Shown piece after piece: positions 35,023 through 43,199 of a stretch of 64,000 nucleotides of DNA. Numbering within the stretch: position 1 is the stretch's first letter; each line of letters opens with the position of its first letter. The notes below the pieces were generated by a model. The model was given only the letters and a program-made list of their open reading frames with translations, was not told the origin of the DNA and ran no database searches. Position numbers and translations under genes: made by a program. Source of the stretch: Plantibacter sp050587525 (GTDB taxonomy: Bacteria; Actinomycetota; Actinomycetes; Actinomycetales; Microbacteriaceae); assembly GCF_050587525.1 (NCBI RefSeq), contig NZ_JBOBFT010000007.1, positions 62,001-126,000 of the forward strand, read 5' to 3'.

Positions 35023-35176
35023 CACTTCGACAGGCTCAGTGACCGGAGAGCGGCCCCAGTGACCGGAGAACGGCCTCAGTGACCGGAGAACGGCCTCAGT
35101 GACCGGAGAACGGCCTCAGCGACCGCACAGCGACAGGCTCAGTGACCGAGGTCCGGTCCCTGAGCCTGTCGATGGG
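35023..35176. repeat. Dispersed repeat expanded into a 20-bp tandem array
   Basis: Starts and ends with the family core (CTTCGACAGGCTCAGTGACC near 35025, inverted TGAGCCTGTCGA at 35161-35172). Between them, four 20-base units CAGTGACCGGAGARCGGCCY run head to tail from 35037 to 35116; three are nearly identical. It fills the gap between the mtlR and nagB stops. It is a candidate variable-number repeat. Confidence 0.88.
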
Positions 35177-35184
35177 TGAAACGC

Positions 35185-35964
35185 CTAGATGCCCTGCCAG
35201 GAGGGCTTGTTGGCGTACGTGTAGCGGTAGTAGTCCGCGTGCTGCAGCTTCGACGCGGCCGCCTCGTCGACGACCACGGTCGTGTGCGCGTGCAGCTGGA
35301 CGGCGGAGCCGGGGACGTTCGCGGCGAGGGGGCCCTCGAGGGCGGCGGCGACCGCATCGGCCTTGCCCTCGCCGAAGGCGAGCAGCACGAGGTGCTCCGC
35401 GCGGAGGATCGTGCCGAGGCCCTGCGTGATGCAGTGCATGGGGACGTCGTCGATCGAGTCGAAGAAGCGCGCGTTGTCGCGACGGGTCTGCTCGGTGAGC
35501 GTCTTCACGCGCGTGAGCGAGGCGAACGACGAACCGGGCTCGTTGAAGCCGATGTGGCCGTCGGTCCCGATGCCGAGGATCTGCAGGTCCACTCCCCCGG
35601 CCGCGCGGATCGCCTTCTCGTAGTCGGCGCCGGCGTGCTCGATGGTCTCCGCTGCCCCGTTCGGCGTGTGGATCTGCGACGGGACGAGTCCGACGGGCTC
35701 CACGACCTCGCGCGTGATGACCGCGCGGTAGGACTCCGGGTGACCCTCCGGCAGGCCGACGTACTCGTCGAGCGCGAAGCCCTGGACGCCGGACAGATCG
35801 AGTCCGACGACCTTCTTCGCGAGCGCTTCGTAGACGGACAACGGGGTGGATCCGGTCGCCAGACCGAGCACCGCCCGGGGGTTACGGGTAATGAGCGAGA
35901 CGATCGCTCCCGACACGAGGTCGCCTGCCGCAGCGGCGTTCTTCACAATCACAACTTCAGCCAT
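35185..35964 (-). CDS. nagB: Glucosamine-6-phosphate deaminase
   Basis: Converts glucosamine-6-phosphate to fructose-6-phosphate and ammonia. The 259-residue protein has the phosphate-binding loop LGLATGSTPLSVYEAL (about 34-49), the catalytic aspartate in FALDEYVGLP, the DLQILGIGTDGHIGFNEPGSSF block and the HCITQGLGTIL motif. The start lies inside the upstream ROK kinase gene (eight-base overlap). It ends the amino-sugar ABC operon, feeding the imported sugar into glycolysis. Confidence 0.96.
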   Translation of the reverse strand: MAEVVIVKNAAAAGDLVSGAIVSLITRNPRAVLGLATGSTPLSVYEALAKKVVGLDLSGVQGFALDEYVGLPEGHPESYRAVITREVVEPVGLVPSQIHTPNGAAETIEHAGADYEKAIRAAGGVDLQILGIGTDGHIGFNEPGSSFASLTRVKTLTEQTRRDNARFFDSIDDVPMHCITQGLGTILRAEHLVLLAFGEGKADAVAAALEGPLAANVPGSAVQLHAHTTVVVDEAAASKLQHADYYRYTYANKPSWQGI

Positions 35965-36868
35965 GCGATAACTCTCCTACACCGACGAGCGCAGCACCAA
36001 TCGCGGCGACCGGGGATCCGGACGGCACGAGTTCGACCCGGTCCTCGAGGTGCAACGAGGCGAGGAACGGGGAGTCCAGGGCGGACTCGACGAGCGCGTC
36101 CCGGACGACGATCTGGAGGCGTTCGCCGAGGGAGCTGAGGCCCCCGCCGATGACGACCTGGTCGACGTCGACCGTGAGCGCGAGGATGCGGAGCGCGGCT
36201 GCGGCGCCGTGTCCGAGCCGTGTGCGGAGGGCGATGGCGCGCTCGTCGCCGCGGTCCGCCGCGTCGAAGAGGTCGAGGACGGGGAACTCGTGCGAGCCGC
36301 CCCATTCCTTCGACAGCGAGCCGCCGGATGCGAGCACCTCGACGCAACCGTACTGGCCGCACGCGCAGCGGGGACCGTCGGGGTCGACCGAGATGTGACC
36401 GACTTCTCCCGCGATGCCCGTCGAGCCCCGCCAGAGGCGGCCGTCGACGACGAGGCCGGCGGCGACGCCCGTCCCGAGGTTGAGGTAGGCGAGCGAACCG
36501 GTCGCGCCGAGGAGGTGCGCTGCGCCGAGCGCCGCGGCCTTCACGTCGTTCTCGACGCTCACCGCGAGGCCCAGTCGGTACGCGAGGATCCCGCCGAGGT
36601 CGAGGTCCTCGATCTCGAGGTTCACGGCGTGCGCGACTCTCCCGCTCACCGCGTCGACCATGCCGGGGATCCCGATGCCGATGGACGCGAAGCCGTTCAC
36701 GGGCACGTCCGCGAGCGCGGCGAGCTCCTCGACCGCGAGCATCGCCGTCGCGACGACCTGTTCCGGCCCGAGGCCCGTCAGCATCCTCACGCGGTGCAGG
36801 AGGCGTCCTTCGGCATCGATGACGACGGCGTCGGTCTTCGTGCCGCCGATGTCCAGTCCGACCCTCAC
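35957..36868 (-). CDS. ROK-family sugar kinase, probably N-acetylglucosamine kinase
   Basis: 303-residue kinase lacking the DNA-binding domain of ROK repressors. The N-terminal phosphate motif is LDIGGTKTDAVVID (4-17), and the catalytic aspartate lies in SVENDVKAAALG. GEVGHISVDPDG is followed by the zinc motif CACGQYGCVE. Between a sugar ABC importer and nagB, N-acetylglucosamine or glucosamine is the likely substrate, since the imported sugar must be phosphorylated before NagA/NagB. Glucokinase activity cannot be excluded. Confidence 0.88.
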   Translation of the reverse strand: MRVGLDIGGTKTDAVVIDAEGRLLHRVRMLTGLGPEQVVATAMLAVEELAALADVPVNGFASIGIGIPGMVDAVSGRVAHAVNLEIEDLDLGGILAYRLGLAVSVENDVKAAALGAAHLLGATGSLAYLNLGTGVAAGLVVDGRLWRGSTGIAGEVGHISVDPDGPRCACGQYGCVEVLASGGSLSKEWGGSHEFPVLDLFDAADRGDERAIALRTRLGHGAAAALRILALTVDVDQVVIGGGLSSLGERLQIVVRDALVESALDSPFLASLHLEDRVELVPSGSPVAAIGAALVGVGELSHG

Positions 36869-36917
36869 GAGAGCTCACCGACGGGCCGCCGCGCCGCGGC
36901 GGTTCCGAGTCCGGCCA

Positions 36918-37841
36918 TCAGCCCTTGACCGCCCCGCTCACGAGCCCGCTCGTCAGGCGACCCTGGACGAACAGGAAGAAGATGATGACGGGGACGGCGA
37001 CGAGCGCGGATGCGGCCATGACCTGGCCCCAGTCGATCGCGCGCGTGGAGCTCTGCATCACGAAGCCGCGCAGCCAGAGCGGGAGCGTCTGCGTCTGCTG
37101 GTCCATGAGGACGAGGGCGACGGTGAACTCGTTCCAGCACTGCAGGAACGCGTATACGCCGGAGGCGACGAGGCCGGGCGCAAGCAGCGGGAAGGTGATC
37201 CGCATGAACGCCTGGGTGCGGCTCAGGCCGTCGACCATGGCCGCCTCCTCGAGTTCTGCCGGGATGCCGGCGACGAACCCGCGCAGCATCCACACCGTGA
37301 ACGGCACCACGAACGCGATGTAGAGCAGGCTCAGACCGACGATGCTGCCCTTCAGACCGAGCGTCGACATCATCTTGTACTGGGCGATGAAGAGGCCCTC
37401 CGCCGGCAGCATCTGCACGATGAGGACGGCGAGGATGAACGTCGTCCGACCCTTGAACCGGAATCGGCTGATCGCGATGGCGGCGAGGAACGCGAAGATG
37501 AGGCAGGCGAAGACGGCGGTGAGGGTGACACCCGTGCTGATGCCGAGCGCCGTGAAGAACGAGCCGTCGGCGATCGCCGCGCGGAAGTTCCCGAGTGAGG
37601 CCTCCACGGGGAAGAACGTCGGCGTGAACGATTCGAGGTAGCTCTTCGGCAGCAGCGCCGAGTTGATCATCCAGTAGACGGGGAAGACCCAGATGAGGCC
37701 GAGGACCACGGCGAGTGCGCCGAGGAGCGTCTTGCCGACCTTGCGCTTGGCACGGCCGGGGCGGCCTCCGCTCACGCGCGCTCTGGGCGCTTCCGCGACG
37801 GGGACGCCGGGCGTGCCCGTTTCGATGAGGGTTGCGGTCAT
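36918..37841 (-). CDS. Sugar ABC transporter permease (MalG type)
   Basis: 307-residue inner-membrane subunit with six predicted helices, beginning near residue 38 (LLGALAVVLGLIWVFPVYWMI). The EAA loop for ATPase contact is GIPAELEEAAMVDGLSRTQAF (about 200-220). A basic 35-residue cytoplasmic N terminus precedes the first helix. The start overlaps the stop of the partner permease by four bases. The ATPase is not encoded here; such carbohydrate importers commonly share an MsiK-type ATPase made elsewhere. Confidence 0.92.
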   Translation of the reverse strand: MTATLIETGTPGVPVAEAPRARVSGGRPGRAKRKVGKTLLGALAVVLGLIWVFPVYWMINSALLPKSYLESFTPTFFPVEASLGNFRAAIADGSFFTALGISTGVTLTAVFACLIFAFLAAIAISRFRFKGRTTFILAVLIVQMLPAEGLFIAQYKMMSTLGLKGSIVGLSLLYIAFVVPFTVWMLRGFVAGIPAELEEAAMVDGLSRTQAFMRITFPLLAPGLVASGVYAFLQCWNEFTVALVLMDQQTQTLPLWLRGFVMQSSTRAIDWGQVMAASALVAVPVIIFFLFVQGRLTSGLVSGAVKG

Positions 37842-38797
37842 GACTGCTCGTCCTCCTTGAGGAGACTGCGGATGTAGAACCAGCTGAGCGCGATCGTCAG
37901 CGCGAGGACGAAGAGCGCCATCGCCGAGCCCTGACCGAAGTCGAGGCCGGCCACACCGGACTTGTAGATGTAGGTGCCGAGGAGGTCGAAGTCGGACCCC
38001 TTCGAACCGGCGTCCTGCAGGAGCGTGATCTGCGTGAACACACGGAGGTCCCAGATGAGCTGCAGGAGGAGCACGATCGCGATGACGGGCCGGATCGTCG
38101 GGAAGATGATGTCCTTGAAGCGCTGCCATCCGCCGGCGCCGTCGAGGGCCGCGGCTTCGAGGACCTCGTCGGAGACCTGGGTCAGGGCGGCGTACGCGGA
38201 GAACGCGACGAACGGCACCGACATCCAGATCACGATGATGCTCGCGACGACGAAGAAGGTGCTGGGGGTGCCGATCCAGTCGAACCGGTGCATGTCGACG
38301 CCGGGGATCATGTCGAGCAGGTAGTTGATGGCGCCGCGGCGGCGGTCGAAGAGCCAGATCCACACGGTCGTGGCGGCCACGACCGGCATGGCCCAGGCCA
38401 GGAGCAGGCCGATCTGCAGGGTCAGTCTGGCCGCCTTGCCGATGGCCGTCATGAGCTGGGCGAACAGCATGCCGATCACGAGCGTGATGAACGCGGTCGC
38501 GAGGCAGAAGACGAGGGAGCGCACGACGACGCCCCAGAACTCCGGGTTGGTCGCGACGGCGATGTAGTTGTCGAGTCCGACGAACGGCGGGGCCTGCCCA
38601 CCGAGTTGTTGCAGCGCCCCGTACTTCTGGAACGAGGTGACGATCTGCCAGATGACGGGATAGCCGAGTCCGAAGAGGAGGATGGCGATGGCCGGGATGA
38701 GCAGCATGTACGGCGCGAAGCGCTTGCGGCGGCGGTTCTGGACCGCGGTTCGGGTGATGGTGGCGCGCGGCGTGCGTTGCAGCGTCGACGAGGTCAC
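37838..38797 (-). CDS. Sugar ABC transporter permease (MalF/UgpA type)
   Basis: 319-residue permease pairing with the MalG-type subunit. Six helices are predicted from about residue 30 (YMLLIPAIAILLFGLGYPVIW). The EAA loop is TQVSDEVLEAAALDGAGGWQRF (about 203-224). The start is GTG at 38797, with GGAGG six bases upstream; the upstream in-frame extension lacks a site and overlaps the hairpin region. Gene order binding protein, permease, permease, kinase, nagB points to an amino-sugar or chitooligosaccharide importer. Confidence 0.92.
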   Translation of the reverse strand: MTSSTLQRTPRATITRTAVQNRRRKRFAPYMLLIPAIAILLFGLGYPVIWQIVTSFQKYGALQQLGGQAPPFVGLDNYIAVATNPEFWGVVVRSLVFCLATAFITLVIGMLFAQLMTAIGKAARLTLQIGLLLAWAMPVVAATTVWIWLFDRRRGAINYLLDMIPGVDMHRFDWIGTPSTFFVVASIIVIWMSVPFVAFSAYAALTQVSDEVLEAAALDGAGGWQRFKDIIFPTIRPVIAIVLLLQLIWDLRVFTQITLLQDAGSKGSDFDLLGTYIYKSGVAGLDFGQGSAMALFVLALTIALSWFYIRSLLKEDEQS

Positions 38798-38826
38798 GTG
38801 CGTCCTCCGTTCGGTTCGAGTTCGGA

Positions 38827-38862
38827 GTTCGGACCCCGCCGCGCGTGCGACGGGGTCCGAAC
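38827..38862 (-). terminator. Intercistronic hairpin after the binding-protein gene
   Basis: GTTCGGACCCCGCCG (38827-38841) pairs with CGACGGGGTCCGAAC (38848-38862), with one G-T-type pair. It lies 15 bases after the binding-protein stop. Hairpins here are common in sugar ABC operons and raise binding-protein mRNA relative to permease mRNA. Confidence 0.6.
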
Positions 38863-38876
38863 CGTGGAGGGCTGGA

Positions 38877-40226
38877 TCAGCCGTTGATGATCTTGTTGAT
38901 CTTGTCGTCGTACTCCTTGGCGAGGGCCTTGATGTCCCCACCGCCGGCGACCTTGCCGAAGAACTCCTCGAGGTACGACTTGCCCTCGACGGCTGCCCAA
39001 CCGGGTGCGGCCGGCGTCAGCTTCGAGTGCAGTGCGGAGTCGACGAGCGCCTTCGCGAACTGGTCGTCGCCGAGCGAGGAGACGTAGTCGGTGTTCGCCG
39101 GGCCGAGGCCGTTCTTGCCGAGCATCTCCTGGTACGTGTCGGAGAAGATGATGCGGAGGAGTTCCTTCGCACCGGCCTGCTTCGCGCTCGTCTTGGAGAT
39201 GGCGATGTTGGATCCGCCGGCGAAGACCGGGGCGGGCTTGCCGTCGTTGCCTGGCAGCGGGAAGACGCCGAAGGTGTCGTCGTTCCAGGTGCGGACCTCG
39301 ACGGGTGCGCCGTTGGCGTCGACGACCGCGTTGCCCGCGTCGTCCTTCTTGTCGCCCGTGAAGTCACCGATGGACCAGTGGGCCCAACCCGGTGCGATGA
39401 TCGTCGCGGCTTCGGGAGCGCCGCCGTTGCGGTCATTGTTGATGTTGACCCACGGCGTGCTGTCCTTCTCCGTCACAGGAGCGTTGGACGCGTCCGTGAA
39501 CAGCTGCTGGAACTGCTCGAGGCCCTTCTGCGTGTCAGCGGAGGAGAGTGCGGACGCCCACTTGTCGCCGTCCTTCGTGGCGAGCTCGCCGCCGTTGGCG
39601 AAGACCCACGAGACACCGTTGCGCCAGTCCTCGCCGCCGATGTAGAAGCCGGACTGTGCGGGCGTCTTCAGCTTGGCGACGTCGGCGTTGAACTCGTCGA
39701 GCGTCTTCGGCTCTTCGAGGCCGGCAGCCTTCCAGATGTCCTTGCGGTAGGTGATGTAGCGCGAACCGAAGTAGTAGGGCAGTGCGTACTGCTTGCCGTC
39801 GACCTCGCCGACCTCGACGAAGGAGTGGAGGAGCTTGTCGCCGCCCAGGTCCTTGTAGATGGGGCTCAGGTCGGTGAAGGATCCGGCGTTCGTGAAGGTC
39901 GGCGACCAGGTGTTGCCGATCTCGGTGACGTCGGGGGTGTTCTTCGCGTCGGGGAGCTGGTTGGTGAGCTTCGTGAGCGCGTCGCCCCAGCCCTGCTCCT
40001 CGATCGTGAGGGTGCCGCCCGTGGCCTTCTTGTACTCGGAGATGAGGTAGTCGCGGAGTTCCTGGGGCGTGTCGCTGCCCATGACCCAGAACGTGACGTC
40101 CTGGTCCTTCGCGCCCTTGGCGTCGAAGCCGCTGGCTTCGCTGCCCGCTGCACCGCCGGTTGAACAGCCGGCGAGCGCGATGGCGGATGCCGTGACCAGC
40201 GCGAGGATACCGAGCTTTCGCTTCAT
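38877..40226 (-). CDS. Sugar ABC transporter substrate-binding lipoprotein
   Basis: 449-residue exported binding protein. The lipobox LALAGCSTGG places the lipidated cysteine at about residue 20 after a short basic signal (MKRKLGILAL). The mature part has the extracellular solute-binding family 1 pattern: VTFWVMGSDTPQELRDYL, then a long GVFPLPGNDGKPAPVFAGGSN stretch. Aromatic residues expected for sugar stacking are frequent. The start was chosen at the signal peptide, with AGGAAGATC before it. Being with nagB and a ROK kinase, GlcNAc or chitobiose is the best guess for the ligand. Confidence 0.92.
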   Translation of the reverse strand: MKRKLGILALVTASAIALAGCSTGGAAGSEASGFDAKGAKDQDVTFWVMGSDTPQELRDYLISEYKKATGGTLTIEEQGWGDALTKLTNQLPDAKNTPDVTEIGNTWSPTFTNAGSFTDLSPIYKDLGGDKLLHSFVEVGEVDGKQYALPYYFGSRYITYRKDIWKAAGLEEPKTLDEFNADVAKLKTPAQSGFYIGGEDWRNGVSWVFANGGELATKDGDKWASALSSADTQKGLEQFQQLFTDASNAPVTEKDSTPWVNINNDRNGGAPEAATIIAPGWAHWSIGDFTGDKKDDAGNAVVDANGAPVEVRTWNDDTFGVFPLPGNDGKPAPVFAGGSNIAISKTSAKQAGAKELLRIIFSDTYQEMLGKNGLGPANTDYVSSLGDDQFAKALVDSALHSKLTPAAPGWAAVEGKSYLEEFFGKVAGGGDIKALAKEYDDKINKIING

Positions 40227-40627
40227 AGTGATCTTCCTTCTCTTGGTGCTGTCAGCGTGGCCGGGATAGCCACACATCGAGTTCGGACGTCTACTGTGAC
40301 GCCCGGGGTGGTCTACAGGACCGTGACGGCCGGTGATGCTGTCTGCGCATGTTCGAGAAGCCGCGCTTCCCGGTCATCGTCGATCCGGTCGTATTTGTTA
40401 GTAAAGCGTACGAACTAAACCATCGCAAGCAGGACAGCACCGATCCACCACTCGTTTACCCAGTCGTTACAAACGCCACCCGGCCGTTATCCCGCGGAAA
40501 CACGACACGTGCGCATCGGATGCACCGACATGGGAACCACTGCCCATGGCGCTCTCCGCTGCGCCAGATAGCCTGGAGGGCGGTGCGCAGCTCGCGCCAC
40601 CACACATTCGTAGGGGGACCCCACAGC
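40227..40627. promoter_or_regulatory. 401-base divergent promoter region with a candidate operator
   Basis: No gene is supported here. It separates the binding-protein operon (minus) from a small lipoprotein gene (plus). An inverted repeat TTAGT-AAAGCGTACGA-ACTAA spans 40398-40418 in the only AT-rich part, which is the kind of site bound by ROK or LacI regulators. Its exact target is uncertain. Confidence 0.4.
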
Positions 40628-41041
40628 ATGAAGAAGAACACAGCAGCCCTGCTCGGCGGATTCGCCATCGTCGGCCTGCTCCTCACGGGTTGTGCCGGCG
40701 GCGGCCAGAGCAAAGCCGACGCGTGCAAGCTCATCAGCACCGAGCTGACCGACTCCGCAGCACAGCTCTCCGCAGCCTTCTCCGGGATCGCCACCGACCC
40801 GGACAAGGCGACGACCGATCTCAAGAAGATCGACACGAACTTCGGCGAGACGATGGACAAGGTCTCGAACGAGGACATCAAGAAACCCGCCCAGGCCACG
40901 AAGGAATCACTCTCGAAGGTCATCAGCCTCCTCGTCGCAGCCGCGGCCGACCCGGCGAAGGCCGACCAGACGGCTCTCGGCGACGGCATCACCGCATTCC
41001 AGACGGACGCGACCGACCTGCAGACCGCCTGTAACTCCTAA
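40628..41041 (+). CDS. Small lipoprotein of unknown function
   Basis: 137-residue exported protein. The signal peptide has a clear lipobox (LLLTGCAGGG), with the lipidated cysteine at about residue 22. The mature part is helical and Ala/Lys/Asp-rich, with two further cysteines (DACKLIST and LQTACNS) that could form a disulfide joining both ends. No family was recognised. It precedes the nagE-type permease by 145 bases in the same direction, but has its own promoter space, so a functional tie is only suggested. Confidence 0.75.
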   Translation: MKKNTAALLGGFAIVGLLLTGCAGGGQSKADACKLISTELTDSAAQLSAAFSGIATDPDKATTDLKKIDTNFGETMDKVSNEDIKKPAQATKESLSKVISLLVAAAADPAKADQTALGDGITAFQTDATDLQTACNS

Positions 41042-41148
41042 GCGTTCCCACTCCCCACCAGGGGAGACGAGGGGCTCGGATCCGTGCGATCCGGGCCCTG
41101 TGGCGTTTCCGGATCAACTATGGGTGTGAACTCATCAGTATGTCAGTG

Positions 41149-41165
41149 CGTAAGATGGTTTTACG
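41149..41165 (+). promoter_or_regulatory. Inverted repeat upstream of nagE, candidate operator
   Basis: CGTAA (41149-41153) and TTACG (41161-41165) flank GATGGTT, 21 bases before the nagE start and just ahead of the strong AGGAGG site. The position suits a repressor site in the leader or promoter. It does not match the DasR consensus. Confidence 0.35.
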
Positions 41166-41186
41166 ACGATGCTGTAGGAGGCACCG

Positions 41187-43112
41187 ATGAAGTTTTTCCA
41201 AAGGCTCGGCAGATCGATCATGCTGCCGGTCGCCGTCCTGCCCGTAGCGGCGATCCTCGTGGGCCTCAGCTACTGGATCAGATCCGCTGCGGGTGAGAAC
41301 CTCGCGACCACGTTCCTGAGCGCGGCGGGCGGGGCGCTGCTCGACAACATGCCGCTCCTCTTCGCGATCGGCATCTCGATCGGCATGGCGAACAAGACCG
41401 ACGGCACCTCAGCCCTCGCCGGACTCGTGTCCTGGCTGACCGTCACGACGCTCCTGAAACCCGAGACCGTCGCGCTGTTCCAGGGCATCGATCCGGGAGA
41501 CGTCGATCCGGCGTTCTCGAGCATCCAGAACGCCTTCATCGGCATCCTCTGCGGCCTCATCGGCGCGTTCTGCTACAACCGCTTCAAGGACACGAAGCTG
41601 CCCGACGCGCTGTCGTTCTTCTCCGGCAAACGGTCCGTCGCGATCGTCACCGCGGGCGTCTCGCTCGTCGTCGCCCTGGTCCTCTATTTCGTGTGGCCGT
41701 TCGTCTACGGCGGTCTCGTGGGATTCGGTGAGTACATCGTGACCCTCGGGCCCATCGGAGCGGGCATCTACGGCTTCATGAACCGTCTGCTCATCCCGCT
41801 CGGGCTGCACCACGCCCTCAACTCGGTGTTCTGGTTCGACGTCGCCGGCATCAACGACCTGGGCAACTTCCTCGACGGGACCGGCGTCTACGGGGTCACG
41901 GGCCAGTACATGACGGGCTTCTTCCCCATCATGATGTTCGGCCTCCCCGGCGCCGCTCTGGCCATGTACCTCACCGCCAAGACCAGGCGGAAGAAGATCG
42001 TCTATGGCATCCTCCTGTCCTCCGCCGTCTCCTCGTTCTTCGTCGGCGTGACCGAACCGCTCGAGTTCGCCTTCATGTTCCTCGCACCCTGGCTCTATCT
42101 CGTCCACGCGGTGTTCATGGGCGTCTCGCTCGCGATCAGTGCACTCCTGCCGGTCCGGATGGGCTTCGGCTTCTCGGGAGGATTCATCGACCTCGTCCTC
42201 AACTGGACGAACCCCATGGCGGAGAACCCGTGGCTCATCCCCGTCATGGGCGTCGGCTGGTTCCTCATCTACTTCTTCGTGTTCCGCTTCGTGATCCTCC
42301 GCTGGAAGCTCAAGACGCCCGGTCGCGAGGACGATGACCAGGTCGACGCAGACGAGTCCGCACCAGGCGGCACCTCGGGCGCCGCCTACTTAGCGACCGC
42401 CTCGAAGTTCATCGACGCCCTCGGCGGGAAGGACAACCTGACGGACATCGACAACTGCGCGACACGGTTGCGTCTGGAGGTGGCGGACACCACCCTCGTC
42501 GACGAAGCGGCGCTGAAACGCGCCGGTGCCGCCGGCACGATCAAACCGGGCGGCACATCGGTCCAGGTCGTCTACGGCCTGAACGTCCAATTCGTGAAGG
42601 ACGCGATGGAACAGCTCATCGCGGGGACGGCCACCGCGCCCACCCGCGATGACGAACCGGTGCATGCGTCACCGTCCGCGACCGTGCTCACCGCTGAAGC
42701 GCCCGCGAAGACGCTCGTCCTTCGACAGCCGCTCGCCGGTACGGTCCTGCCGCTCTCAGCGGTGCCGGACCCGACGTTCGGCGAGGGCATCATGGGGCCC
42801 GGCATCGCGATCGAGCCCTCCGGCGACACCGTCATCGCACCGGTGGACGGGACCGTCGGCCACGTCTTCGACACGGGCCACGCCGTCGCGCTCCTCCTCG
42901 AGGACGGCACGGAGCTCCTCATCCACGTCGGGATCGACACGGTCCAGATGCGCGGCGACGGCTTCGAGACCCTCGTCCAGGTCGGCGACGAGGTGACCGC
43001 GGGCACGCCCCTCCTCCGGTTCGACCTCGCGAAGATCCGGGCCGCCGGACATCCGTCGATCACGCCGATCGTCGTCCTCAACGACGAGTCCGCGGTCATC
43101 CAGCTCGCCTGA
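41187..43112 (+). CDS. nagE: PTS N-acetylglucosamine (or glucose) transporter, EIICBA
   Basis: 641-residue three-domain permease. The EIIC domain (about 1-380) starts MKFFQRLGRSIMLPVAVLPV and carries the family motifs MNRLLIPLGLHHALNSVFWF and FVGVTEPLEFAFMFLAPWLY. The EIIB domain has its phosphorylated cysteine at 424 (DNCATRLRLEV). A fused EIIA-Glc domain has the active histidine at 580 (LLIHVGIDT). The NagE/PtsG families are hard to separate by eye; proximity to nagB and the HALNSVFWFDV region favour GlcNAc. It depends on the EI and HPr encoded in the mtl operon. Confidence 0.9.
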   Translation: MKFFQRLGRSIMLPVAVLPVAAILVGLSYWIRSAAGENLATTFLSAAGGALLDNMPLLFAIGISIGMANKTDGTSALAGLVSWLTVTTLLKPETVALFQGIDPGDVDPAFSSIQNAFIGILCGLIGAFCYNRFKDTKLPDALSFFSGKRSVAIVTAGVSLVVALVLYFVWPFVYGGLVGFGEYIVTLGPIGAGIYGFMNRLLIPLGLHHALNSVFWFDVAGINDLGNFLDGTGVYGVTGQYMTGFFPIMMFGLPGAALAMYLTAKTRRKKIVYGILLSSAVSSFFVGVTEPLEFAFMFLAPWLYLVHAVFMGVSLAISALLPVRMGFGFSGGFIDLVLNWTNPMAENPWLIPVMGVGWFLIYFFVFRFVILRWKLKTPGREDDDQVDADESAPGGTSGAAYLATASKFIDALGGKDNLTDIDNCATRLRLEVADTTLVDEAALKRAGAAGTIKPGGTSVQVVYGLNVQFVKDAMEQLIAGTATAPTRDDEPVHASPSATVLTAEAPAKTLVLRQPLAGTVLPLSAVPDPTFGEGIMGPGIAIEPSGDTVIAPVDGTVGHVFDTGHAVALLLEDGTELLIHVGIDTVQMRGDGFETLVQVGDEVTAGTPLLRFDLAKIRAAGHPSITPIVVLNDESAVIQLA

Positions 43113-43122
43113 CCCGAACGCA

Positions 43123-43187
43123 CCGCTCGTCGGCGGCTTCGTGTCGTCCAGGCCAGGCCCGGATGACACGAAGCCGCCGACGAGCGG
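43123..43187. terminator. Large palindrome between convergent nagE and mannosidase genes
   Basis: Perfect 23-base arms (43123-43145 and 43165-43187) enclose a 19-base loop. The arm contains CTCGTCGGCGGCTTCGTG. It starts 11 bases after the nagE stop and ends 12 bases before the mannosidase stop, so it probably ends transcription from both sides. Confidence 0.75.
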
Positions 43188-43199
43188 ATGGGCTGGGCG

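Noticed and set aside
35023..35176. CRISPR array
   Set aside because: The 20-base units are contiguous, without unique spacers, and no cas genes are near. It is a simple tandem repeat.
40349..40627. N-terminal extension of the small lipoprotein at 40628
   Set aside because: The frame is open upstream, but it would bury the signal peptide, and composition changes sharply at the ATG.
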